Part shown: one piece after another, positions 7,699 through 15,432 of the stretch
Position numbering within the stretch: position 1 is the stretch's first letter
How the letters are laid out: the number at the start of each line of letters is the position of its first letter
Source of the DNA: a bacterium
Lineage (GTDB): Bacteria > Fibrobacterota > Fibrobacteria > UBA11236
NCBI GenBank assembly: GCA_900299345.1
Contig: OMJM01000029.1
Coordinates: 1-38,528 of the forward strand
Length of the DNA stretch: 38,528 bases
Direction of reading: 5' to 3'
Translations under genes and position numbers: made by a program
The notes under the pieces: generated by a model
What the model was told of the DNA's origin: nothing
Seen by the model: only the letters and a program-made list of their open reading frames with translations
Database searches by the model: none

Positions 7699-7905
7699 TC
7701 ACGAATTCCGTTCGTCCTTCCCGGTGCTTTTCCACAGGCTCCAAGGGAGCACAACCAGATAGGCCAGGAGAAGAATGAACGGAGCCACGTTCAGGGCCAG
7801 CTTGTTGGTGGCCGGCTTCAACCCCAGCAGAAAGAAACCCACGACCAAGAGCACGACCGCAAGGGCAACTCCCAGATAGTTCTTTTTTCCGAAGAAAGTT
7901 TGCAT
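7699..7905 (-). CDS. Small two-helix membrane protein, DUF3098-like
   Basis: The chosen ATG at 7905 gives 68 residues; the frame is open further upstream to 8022, inside the end of phoH. The start FGKKNY and the two hydrophobic segments (about residues 10-28 and 39-57, the second containing APFILLLAY) resemble DUF3098 proteins known mainly from Bacteroidetes, whose function is unknown. This match is from memory of the family pattern and is tentative. No strong ribosome-binding site is seen before the ATG, and GTG/TTG codons a few residues upstream are possible. The gene lies between phoH and tRNA-Val on one strand. Confidence 0.66.
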   Translation of the reverse strand: MQTFFGKKNYLGVALAVVLLVVGFFLLGLKPATNKLALNVAPFILLLAYLVVLPWSLWKSTGKDERNS

Positions 7906-7996
7906 GCCAAGACCGCTTTCGAAACTTTGTACCACCAACGGTGATACGCCCAAAGCGGGATAAAGATACGCTCTAATCAGCCTTGAATCAAGGTGT

Positions 7997-8998
7997 TTAG
8001 TCCCTGACTCCGTGCCGTTCATAGGCCTGAATCACGTCCCTGACCAGTTTATGGCGCACCACATCTTCGAGTCCGAGTTCAATCTGGCCAATTCCGTCGA
8101 TGCCCGCGAGAATTTTGCGCGCGTGCACAAATCCCGATTTTTGGGAGCCTGTCAGATCCACCTGGCTTTCGTCCCCGGTCAGGATAACCTTGCTTCCCAC
8201 TCCGATACGGGTCAAGAACATCTTCATTTGTGAAACAGTGGTGTTCTGCGCTTCGTCAAGGATGATGAAGCTGCGGCCCAAGGTACGACCGCGCATATAC
8301 GCGAGGGGAGCAATTTCAATGGCGTTGCCGTCGGTGTGTTCACGGAGTTTCTCCGTGGCGAGCATGATGCTCAAAGCATCGTGCAACGGGCGCATGTAGG
8401 GTGCGATCTTTTCATTGATCATGCCGGGGAGAAACCCAAGGCTTTCTCCCGATTCCACGGCCGGGCGGCAGAGGATGATCCGATCGACCAGTTTTTTTTC
8501 CAACGCTTGAACCGCCATGGCTACGGCCAGAAAAGTCTTGCCCGTGCCCGCAGGGCCGGCGGCAAAGACCAGATCATACTGTTTGATCACCTGGATGAAA
8601 CGCGCCTGTCCCCGGGTTTTGGCCTGTACAGGATGGCCGAATCGGTCGATGAGCACGGGTTTTTCCAGTGTCGGTGAGGGTTCTGTTATCCCCGCCCCCG
8701 GTCTCGGCGTTGCCAGCAAATCGTCGATGTAAAATTCGGGAAGCAACTGGCCGGATCGCGCAGCTTCCGTCATTTTTTGCAGTAAATCCCTTGCACGGCC
8801 TGCATCGGCGGGGTTTTCGGCTTGGATGGTAATTCCCGGATTGCGTGTCAGCAAACGTACGCCAAGGGCTTTCTCAAGGCGGATGAAGTTTTGTTCGGCT
8901 TCGCCGCCCAGCCGGGTTTTTTCTTCGTCGGAGGAGGGTAGGTTTAAAGTGACCAAAGGTTTTCTTGGCGGGTGGTGGAAGGGTTGCTTATGTGCCAA
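7997..8998 (-). CDS. phoH: PhoH-like ATPase
   Basis: This is a cytoplasmic P-loop ATPase of the PhoH/PhoL family, linked in other bacteria to RNA metabolism and often encoded beside ybeY. Residues 148-155 are Walker A (GPAGTGKT), residues 244-252 are Walker B (FIILDEAQN), and a conserved TGD follows near 274-276. The roughly 120 residues before the ATPase core include the usual N-terminal domain. The TTG at 8998 is the longest start. A TATACT hexamer at 9001-9006 could be a -10 box, in which case a downstream start such as the TTG at 8956 is likelier. No ybeY is adjacent here. Confidence 0.93.
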   Translation of the reverse strand: MAHKQPFHHPPRKPLVTLNLPSSDEEKTRLGGEAEQNFIRLEKALGVRLLTRNPGITIQAENPADAGRARDLLQKMTEAARSGQLLPEFYIDDLLATPRPGAGITEPSPTLEKPVLIDRFGHPVQAKTRGQARFIQVIKQYDLVFAAGPAGTGKTFLAVAMAVQALEKKLVDRIILCRPAVESGESLGFLPGMINEKIAPYMRPLHDALSIMLATEKLREHTDGNAIEIAPLAYMRGRTLGRSFIILDEAQNTTVSQMKMFLTRIGVGSKVILTGDESQVDLTGSQKSGFVHARKILAGIDGIGQIELGLEDVVRHKLVRDVIQAYERHGVRD

Positions 8999-9114
8999 GA
9001 AGTATAAAAGGTTTTGGCGGGCCGGGGATCGGGATTTACGTTACCGGACGGACTTGAGGCGGAAGGCGGGGTTTAACTAATCTTAAGCTGTTGGTGACTC
9101 GCTGATTCTGTAGC

Positions 9115-9483
9115 ATGCAAGCCGATTTGCGCTCCATATTAGACACGGTAAAGGGGACCCTTGCGGGTACCGAATTACTCCATGATTCCGTGGATTTTGC
9201 CTTTGTCGGTTCCGATCTCAATGAACTGACCGATGATCTTGCCAACATCCTGCTGGTGACCAATCTGGTCCATACCCGTCTCATGGCCGTGGCGGAAGAA
9301 GTGGATATTGTGGCCATTCTCTTCACCAACAATCACATGCCTGCCGCCAAGGTTGTAGATCGGGCGCGTGAACTGGAAATCGATTTGATCACCACCCAGC
9401 TGACGCTGGAAGAGGTGCATCGCTTGTTGAAGTCGGAATTCGGTTCGGCTTTGGAAATCAAGGCGCGGTTGCAACCGCACTGA
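9115..9483 (+). CDS. Single-domain DRTGG-like protein
   Basis: The 122-residue protein has the alternating beta-alpha pattern of DRTGG domains: an N-terminal strand, then ANILLVTNLV, VDIVAILFT and IDLITTQLTLEEVHRLL. Such domains occur alone or with CBS or kinase domains and are thought to bind nucleotides or act in signalling; the role here is unknown. The assignment rests on pattern only. The ribosome-binding site is weak. Its stop codon abuts the yicC stop codon with no base between (9483/9484), so the two convergent genes share their ends with no terminator. The 116 bases upstream, shared with phoH, hold no other gene. Confidence 0.6.
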   Translation: MQADLRSILDTVKGTLAGTELLHDSVDFAFVGSDLNELTDDLANILLVTNLVHTRLMAVAEEVDIVAILFTNNHMPAAKVVDRARELEIDLITTQLTLEEVHRLLKSEFGSALEIKARLQPH

Positions 9484-10365
9484 TTATTCCACGTTCTGCA
9501 GCTGTTCCCGTATAATTTCGAGTTCTTCTTTCCATCCCACGCAGATCTGCTGGATTTCTGAGTGCTGGCTTTTGTTGCCCAAGGTGTTCACCTCGCGCAA
9601 CAATTCTTGCTGCAGGAACCCCAGTTTTTTCCCTGGAGCGGCATGATTCCGGAGTGCATCCAGAAAATGTCCGAGGTGCGCCTTCAACCGCACCAATTCC
9701 TCCGCCACGTCCAGACGCTCGGCCATCACACCGACTTCGGTTAACAGACGATCTTCAGCGATGGGCTGGCCATTGAACAGCTCGCGCATCCGTTCCCGCA
9801 TCTTGACAGCATAATCTGCGAGCCGTTGGGGAACCAGTGCTTCGACCCGATCCAAAGCAGGGTGAAATCCCTGAATCCTCTTTTCGAGTTCCCGCGCCAA
9901 GTCCCCGCCTTCGCGTTCGCGCATGGTTACGAGTTCGGCGCAGGCTTTTCGGAACACGAAAACGATTTTTTCCGTGATTGCCTCCGCGGATTCGGAGGAG
10001 CGATCCTGAATCACCATGTCTGGAATTTTCAGCAGGTCGGCCAGATTCACATCGGTCGTGGCGCCCATCTTGAGGGACATGCGCTCCAGAAGTCCGGCAT
10101 AGGCATGGAAGAGCGGTTCATTCAGGGAGATCTTCGCGGCCGCCGCATGGTGGGATTCATAATGCACGTGGCAAGTGACGGAGCCGCGATTGACGAAGGC
10201 ACCGAGTTCTTTGCGGAGTAAGGGTTCCAAATGCAACAAGTCGCGCGAAGCACGGCACTGAAAATCGAGGAACCTGTTGTTGACCGATTTGATCTCCACT
10301 GCCACGGAGTATCCCTGTCCGGATTCCTCGGCCCGCCCGTACCCGGTCATGCTTTGCAACGCCAT
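9484..10365 (-). CDS. yicC: YicC family endoribonuclease
   Basis: YicC proteins are conserved stress-linked endoribonucleases. The 293-residue product from the ATG at 10365 has exactly the family length. It begins MALQSMTGYGRAE, the signature start of YicC, and the ATG has an AAAGGA ribosome-binding site. The DUF1732-type C-terminus is seen, including GKKLGFLQQELLREVNTLGNKS. An open frame upstream to 10584 is rejected because it runs into the divergent xer gene. In many genomes yicC precedes gmk and rpoZ; neither is next to it here. Confidence 0.94.
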   Translation of the reverse strand: MALQSMTGYGRAEESGQGYSVAVEIKSVNNRFLDFQCRASRDLLHLEPLLRKELGAFVNRGSVTCHVHYESHHAAAAKISLNEPLFHAYAGLLERMSLKMGATTDVNLADLLKIPDMVIQDRSSESAEAITEKIVFVFRKACAELVTMREREGGDLARELEKRIQGFHPALDRVEALVPQRLADYAVKMRERMRELFNGQPIAEDRLLTEVGVMAERLDVAEELVRLKAHLGHFLDALRNHAAPGKKLGFLQQELLREVNTLGNKSQHSEIQQICVGWKEELEIIREQLQNVE

Positions 10366-10446
10366 GATGATTCCTTTCTCAGCGGGGATCAATGTAAAAC
10401 CCGCTGCGGAGTACCAGGTGGAGTAGATTTGGAACAGGTCCATTCC

Positions 10447-11379
10447 ATGCCTGCCACTGCGATTCCGGAACGCGCCGAGAGCATTCCCTTTGCCCGGGAA
10501 TATGAGGCCTATTTGCTGCTTGAGAATCGGCTTTCCAACAACACAGCTCAAAGCTACCTCAGCGATTTGCGGCTGTGCCTGCAATACCTGGGCAGCAGCG
10601 AAAATTCACTGAAGGCTCTCGAGCCCAACCGTCTGCGTGAATTTTTCTCGGCATTGCCGGAGATGGGATTCAGCCCTTCCAGCCTGTCGCGCTTCCTTTC
10701 TTCGTTGCGCAGTTACTGCAGTTGGTTGATGGATACGGGTCGTTTGACCGCGGATCCCTGCCGGGGCATTCGCGCGCCCAAGCAGCAGCGTTACCGGCCC
10801 CGGGGTTTGAGTTTGAAAGAAATGGAAGATCTGTACGCCCTGCTCGGTTCCCGGATTGTTCAAGAGGAGAAAGGCGCGCGGCGCGATTTGGCTCTGATGG
10901 AATTGCTCTACGGTCTGGGGCTTCGCATTTCCGAAGCCATTCAACTTCCGCTGGATGCCCTGCGTTTCGATGAACAGGTGGTGCTGGTGCAGGGTAAGGG
11001 CAACAAGCAACGCATTGTTCCCGTGGGTGCGAAGGTCATCGCTTCGTTGAAGGACTATCTCGCAACGGAGCGGATGGCGCTGGCCAAGCCCAAATGCGCC
11101 ACGGTCATTGTCAATAACCGGGGCCTGCCGATTTCGCGCATGGGCGCGTGGAACATTGTGCGCAAGTTGTGCCTGTCGGCGGGACTGGACGCTGAAGCGA
11201 TTTCGCCCCACTCTTTCCGCCATGCCTTTGCAACACATTTGATCGAAGCCGGTGCGGACTTGCGCGCGGTTCAGGAATTACTGGGTCACTCGGATATCAG
11301 CACGACGCAGATTTACACACATCCGGATCAGGATTATTTGCGGGAGGTCCATCAGACCTTTCATCCGAGGAATAGGTAG
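10447..11379 (+). CDS. Tyrosine recombinase XerC/XerD
   Basis: This recombinase resolves chromosome dimers at dif. The ATG at 10447 gives 310 residues, the usual Xer length. An N-terminal core-binding (SAM-like) domain covers about 15-105 and the catalytic domain about 120-300. Catalytic residues are all present: Arg160 (GLRISEA), Lys184 (GKGNK), His255 and Arg258 (HSFRHAFATHL), His281 (LGHSDISTTQ) and Tyr290 (IYTH). The length, and the absence of phage or transposon genes nearby, indicate the housekeeping enzyme rather than an integrase. Whether it is XerC or XerD cannot be decided from this window. It is divergent from yicC. Confidence 0.93.
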   Translation: MPATAIPERAESIPFAREYEAYLLLENRLSNNTAQSYLSDLRLCLQYLGSSENSLKALEPNRLREFFSALPEMGFSPSSLSRFLSSLRSYCSWLMDTGRLTADPCRGIRAPKQQRYRPRGLSLKEMEDLYALLGSRIVQEEKGARRDLALMELLYGLGLRISEAIQLPLDALRFDEQVVLVQGKGNKQRIVPVGAKVIASLKDYLATERMALAKPKCATVIVNNRGLPISRMGAWNIVRKLCLSAGLDAEAISPHSFRHAFATHLIEAGADLRAVQELLGHSDISTTQIYTHPDQDYLREVHQTFHPRNR

Positions 11380-11382
11380 CCA

Positions 11383-11447
11383 CCTCATCCCTAACCCTTC
11401 TCCATCGAGAGATGGAGAAGGGAAGGTCAATGCAGCTGGAGGTGAGG
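11383..11447. repeat. Palindromic intergenic element, copy 1
   Basis: Between the convergent ends of xer and purQ lies an element bounded by CCTCATCCC and GGTGAGG. Its core is a perfect 12-base stem (11395-11406 with 11411-11422) closed by a GAGA loop. The same layout and similar bases occur at 33651-33770. There is no U-run, so any terminator role would be weak. Confidence 0.7.
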
Positions 11448-11448
11448 C

Positions 11449-12243
11449 TCACCCCCGCAGGTAGTTGACAGCGTTTCTGAAAATCTGCAAACCATCGCCT
11501 TCGGCTTTGAGTCCGTTGCGATGCCAATGTGGATGTTGCGTGGGCAACACATGGGCTTCGGGGTGGGGCATCAGGCCGAACACCAATCCGTCCTTGCTGC
11601 AAAGGCCGGCCACATGCGCCGTCGAGCCGTTCGGATTTGCGGGAAATCCCGCCAGCCCTTCGGGCGGCAGCGAGCCGTCTTCCAGACAATAGCGCAGGCA
11701 TGTTTGTTTGGAGGCGTCGAGCGATTTCAGCAGTTCTGTGGAACCGGGAACAAATTTCCCCTCGCCGTGCCGCACTGGAAGATAAAGGTGTTCGATGCCT
11801 TTCAGCCACACGGATGAGGTTCCGGGTTCCACCTTGAGATGACACCAGCGATCTTCATACCGGCTGGAATCGTTGTAAGTCAACGTGCAGGTTTGCGTGA
11901 AGGATGCGGGCTCGGTGCCTGGCAACAGGCCGAGCTTCACCAGCACCTGAAAGCCGTTGCAGATTCCGATCATGGGAATCTTGCGTTCCCGCAGACGAAG
12001 CAAGGTATCGCCCAGCTTGTATCTCAGGCGGTTGGCAAACACACGGCCGCTGGCAATGTGATCCCCGAACGAAAATCCACCCGGCACGGCCAGAATGTCG
12101 AAGGTCTCCAGTTTGACTTTGCCATCGATGCAGTCGTGCAAGTGAACGCGTTCCGCCTGGCCTCCAGCAAGATTGAAGCTGTGCGCCAACTCTGCGTCAG
12201 AGTTGATGCCGTATCCCGTCAATATCGCCACGCGTGGTGCCAT
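11449..12243 (-). CDS. purQ: Phosphoribosylformylglycinamidine synthase subunit PurQ (glutaminase)
   Basis: PurQ hydrolyses glutamine and passes ammonia to PurL for conversion of FGAR to FGAM in purine synthesis. The 264-residue class I amidotransferase has the nucleophile Cys95 in GICNGFQVL and the His227/Glu229 pair in PHPE, with the PGGFSFGDH segment at about 54-62. It starts 6 bases after the purL stop on the same strand, so the two subunits are co-translated from one message. It is longer than Bacillus PurQ (about 227) and closer in length to the glutaminase domain of large PurL enzymes. Confidence 0.95.
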   Translation of the reverse strand: MAPRVAILTGYGINSDAELAHSFNLAGGQAERVHLHDCIDGKVKLETFDILAVPGGFSFGDHIASGRVFANRLRYKLGDTLLRLRERKIPMIGICNGFQVLVKLGLLPGTEPASFTQTCTLTYNDSSRYEDRWCHLKVEPGTSSVWLKGIEHLYLPVRHGEGKFVPGSTELLKSLDASKQTCLRYCLEDGSLPPEGLAGFPANPNGSTAHVAGLCSKDGLVFGLMPHPEAHVLPTQHPHWHRNGLKAEGDGLQIFRNAVNYLRG

Positions 12244-12249
12244 AACGCC

Positions 12250-15222
12250 TCAGAAGTTCAGCGGACGCTGCCATTTGTCCAGCGCCGCTTCCACAGTGGT
12301 TTCGATCAGTTTTTTGGTATCGCGAGTTGTGCGGATGGTATTGTCCTCGGACACAGAACCGACGCGCATGCAGGCGGAACCTTTCATCAAGGCTTCGAAT
12401 GCCGCGGCCTTTTCGGAAGCCACACTGACGGCAAAACGTCCCTGACTTTCGCTGAACAACAGCGCGATGTCGGACAGTCCTTCATCCTGCGGCACCAAAG
12501 CCAAATCCACAATGCATCCCAAACGTCCGGCCATGCACGACTCCGCCAATGTCACCCAGAGTCCGCCGTCGGAACAGTCGTGCACGGAACGCAGGAGGCC
12601 TTGCGCGATCGCAGCTGCGAGTTTTTGGTACAGCGCCAGATTCGCGGCCATGTCCACCTTGGGTACGCCATTACCAATGGCTCCAAGCATGTGGTAGTAC
12701 TCCGAGGCTCCCAGTTCATCGCGGGTCACGCCCAGCACATAAATTGCGTCGCCGGGCTTCTTGAAGTCCATGGTCACGGATTTGGAAACATCGTTCACCG
12801 GCGCGATGGCTGTGACCAGCAAGGTGGGGGGCACACTGATGCGATCCTTCCCTTTGCCGTAATCGTTCTTCATCGAATCCTTGCCGGAGATCAGCGGAAG
12901 GCTGTAGGCAAGGCAAATGTCATACAACGCCTGATTGGCGCGCACGAGCTGTGCCATCTTGTACTGGCCATCGGGCGTGGAAGAGGATTCCACCGGATCG
13001 GGCCAGCAGAAGTTGTCCAGCGCAGCGAGCTTGCCAGGTTCCGCACCGACGGCCACGGCATTGCGCACGGCCTCGTCCACAGAACATGCGGCCATGTGAT
13101 AGGCGTCGATGTCGCTGTAGCGCGGAGCCAGTCCGTGCGAAACCGCGATACCTTCCTTGCGGTCATACAAGGGACGAACCACTGCCGCGTCACTGGGCCC
13201 GTCGTTGTGCGCGCCCGTGAAGGGCTTCACCACGCTTTGGCCTTGCACTTCGTGATCGTATTGCCGAACCCAGGCTTCCTTGGAACAGATGTTCAGGCTG
13301 GACAACAGATTCAATGCGTCTTGGTTCAGATCACGGCTTGCCAGCACCGAAGCGGGAGGTTCGAGATGTTTTGGTGGAGTCCAATGTGCCTTCAGGTGCA
13401 GTTTGGGGTTTCCTTCGTGCAGGAATTCCATGTCCATGAGGCACACCGTTTTCTCATAGTAACGGCATTCGAAAAACCCGTTGTCGGTGAAGAGGCCGAG
13501 ATCAGAAACCTCGACGTCGCGGCGCTCAGCCAGTTCGCGGAAGGCGTTCCAGTTTTCCGGAGGCACCGCAAAGGACATGCGCTCCTGCGCCTCCGACACC
13601 AGGATTTCCCACGGATCGAGTCCCGCGTATTTAAGCGGAGCGCGATCCAGATGGAGTTCACATCCTCCGGACTCACGCGCCATTTCGCCGAGACTGCTGG
13701 AAAGTCCGCCCGCGCCATTGTCGGTGACGAAGCGATAAAGCCCCAAGTCGCGCGCCTCGAGCATGAAGTCGAGCAATTTTTTCTGTGTAATGGGATCGCC
13801 GATTTGCACCGCCGAGGTCGGAGAGGCCTCCGTCAATGCGGCTGAAGAGAACGTCGCGCCGTGAATACCGTCTTTGCCGATGCGTCCGCCTGCCATGATG
13901 ATGCGGTCACCGGGCGCGATGCTTTTTTGCCAGGACGGTTTGCCATGCAATTCCGACGGGATTAATCCTCCGGTGCCGCAAAACACCAGCGGCTTTCCGA
14001 GATAGCGATCGTCGAATACGATGCTGCCGTTCACCGTCGGAATGCCGGATTCGTTGCCGCCGTCCTTCACGCCGCGATGCACTTCCTTGAGCAAACGCTT
14101 GGGAGGATGAAGCTTGTCGGGAACAGGTTTGTCGTAGAACGGAGATGCAAAGCAGAACACGTCAGTGTTGAAAATCGGTTTACAGCCCATGCCGCAGCCG
14201 AGGATGTCGCGATTCACACCTACAATCCCTGTCATGGCGCCACCATAAGGATCGAGTGCCGAAGGACTGTTATGCGTTTCCGCCTTCATGGCCACGTCCC
14301 AACCCTCGCAAAAAGCAATGATGCCGGCGTTGTCAGTGAACACGGATTTCAACCAAGGGGTTTGGGGTTTTACTGCATCGGTCGCGGCTTTGACGAAGGT
14401 TTTGAACAACGAGCGGATGGTTTGTGTCTTGCCCAGATCATCCGTGTATTCCACATCCGCCGCGAAAATTTTGTGCTTGCAATGTTCGCTCCACGTCTGG
14501 GCGATCATTTCAAGTTCCACGTCCGTGGGAGAGGCTGGAAGTCCGCGCTTTTTGCGCTCCATCTGCCTCTGGGGATCCGCAAAGTGTGTGCGAACCGCTT
14601 GCATTTCTTCCAACGTCAACGACAGCAGTTTTTCATCCGATAGTTGCTGCAAGGCGTCTGCTTCCGGGGGTAATTCGATTTCGCGGACTGAAGGCTGATG
14701 CGGTACAAGGACCTTGCGCGAGACAGGAACAATCCCCGGAGAACGATTCCATTCCTCTCGTGAAACCACTTGCCAGGTTTCAATCAGATCATTTGCCAAC
14801 AGGGAGGTAGCGATGCGGATGGCATGCTCGCGATTCAGTGGGCCGCGGAGCAGAACCTGACGGCTGGTGTAGACCTGATCTTCATCGCCCAACTTGCGGC
14901 CCAAAGTATCGGCGATCCCCTCGCGCGCCGAGCGGCCTACATTATCAGTCACGCCGGGCTTAAATCCGGCCTCGATCAGCCAGTCGAACTCTCCGGCCAA
15001 AGGTTTGTCAACCGCGTAAATCTCAGTGATGGGGTCATGAAAAAGCTCGGTTCCCACGCGATCGAGCTCTTCGGTTCTTAAATCCATTTCCAGCGTATAA
15101 ACGCGAATCAGTGAGGCGCTTTCCGCTGGAATTCCGAAATCATCACGGACAATTTTCAGGATGCGGTGGGCGGGAGAATCTGTGTTCGGGCTTTTTTGCG
15201 AGACTTCGATGCGATGTAACAC
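12250..15222 (-). CDS. purL: Phosphoribosylformylglycinamidine synthase, long PurL with PurS-like N-terminus
   Basis: This is the ATP-dependent synthetase subunit of FGAM synthase. At 990 residues it is longer than small PurL (about 740) and shorter than the fused E. coli enzyme (about 1295). Residues 1-155 form two PurS-like halves, the linker motif TWSEHCKH lies at 243-250, and tandem AIR-synthase-type halves follow. The glutaminase domain is absent and is supplied by the separate purQ. So this is the large-enzyme layout split before the glutaminase, which explains why no purS is seen. The GTG start has no clear ribosome-binding site. Confidence 0.95.
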   Translation of the reverse strand: MLHRIEVSQKSPNTDSPAHRILKIVRDDFGIPAESASLIRVYTLEMDLRTEELDRVGTELFHDPITEIYAVDKPLAGEFDWLIEAGFKPGVTDNVGRSAREGIADTLGRKLGDEDQVYTSRQVLLRGPLNREHAIRIATSLLANDLIETWQVVSREEWNRSPGIVPVSRKVLVPHQPSVREIELPPEADALQQLSDEKLLSLTLEEMQAVRTHFADPQRQMERKKRGLPASPTDVELEMIAQTWSEHCKHKIFAADVEYTDDLGKTQTIRSLFKTFVKAATDAVKPQTPWLKSVFTDNAGIIAFCEGWDVAMKAETHNSPSALDPYGGAMTGIVGVNRDILGCGMGCKPIFNTDVFCFASPFYDKPVPDKLHPPKRLLKEVHRGVKDGGNESGIPTVNGSIVFDDRYLGKPLVFCGTGGLIPSELHGKPSWQKSIAPGDRIIMAGGRIGKDGIHGATFSSAALTEASPTSAVQIGDPITQKKLLDFMLEARDLGLYRFVTDNGAGGLSSSLGEMARESGGCELHLDRAPLKYAGLDPWEILVSEAQERMSFAVPPENWNAFRELAERRDVEVSDLGLFTDNGFFECRYYEKTVCLMDMEFLHEGNPKLHLKAHWTPPKHLEPPASVLASRDLNQDALNLLSSLNICSKEAWVRQYDHEVQGQSVVKPFTGAHNDGPSDAAVVRPLYDRKEGIAVSHGLAPRYSDIDAYHMAACSVDEAVRNAVAVGAEPGKLAALDNFCWPDPVESSSTPDGQYKMAQLVRANQALYDICLAYSLPLISGKDSMKNDYGKGKDRISVPPTLLVTAIAPVNDVSKSVTMDFKKPGDAIYVLGVTRDELGASEYYHMLGAIGNGVPKVDMAANLALYQKLAAAIAQGLLRSVHDCSDGGLWVTLAESCMAGRLGCIVDLALVPQDEGLSDIALLFSESQGRFAVSVASEKAAAFEALMKGSACMRVGSVSEDNTIRTTRDTKKLIETTVEAALDKWQRPLNF

Positions 15223-15312
15223 GGCGAAGCAAATGTAGCCTTGTCGCGTTACAGGCAGGGCGGATTTGGTAATTTTGGCTCCCCGTTATTGGTCGAGTCG
15301 GCATTTCTTTGT

Positions 15313-15388
15313 GTTCTCGTAGCTCAACTGGATAGAGCCGTGGTTTCCTAAACCGCTGATCCCCGTTCAAGTCGGGGCGAGGACACCA
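15313..15388 (+). tRNA. tRNA-Arg(CCT)
   Basis: A 76-base plus-strand tRNA. The acceptor GTTCTCG pairs with CGAGGAC, the D arm begins TAGCTC, the anticodon stem GTGGT/ACCGC holds loop TTCCTAA with anticodon CCT, and the T arm is CCCCG/CGGGG. The discriminator is A and CCA is encoded. It lies 44 bases before the lipoprotein gene at 15433. No partial tRNA copy marking an integration site was seen downstream. Confidence 0.95.
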
Positions 15389-15432
15389 TTTCTGTGTCGA
15401 CTGCCTGCGCGATTGGGTAGATTTCCGTAGGG

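Noticed and set aside
11839-13845. A 668-codon plus-strand open frame opposite purL and purQ
   Set aside because: It lies wholly antisense to two clearly real genes, has no recognisable domains and a His/Arg/Gly-rich shadow composition.
10447-15388. A genomic island with the Xer gene as integrase and tRNA-Arg as target
   Set aside because: The recombinase has housekeeping Xer length and motifs, purine genes lie between, and no tRNA fragment or phage gene is present.
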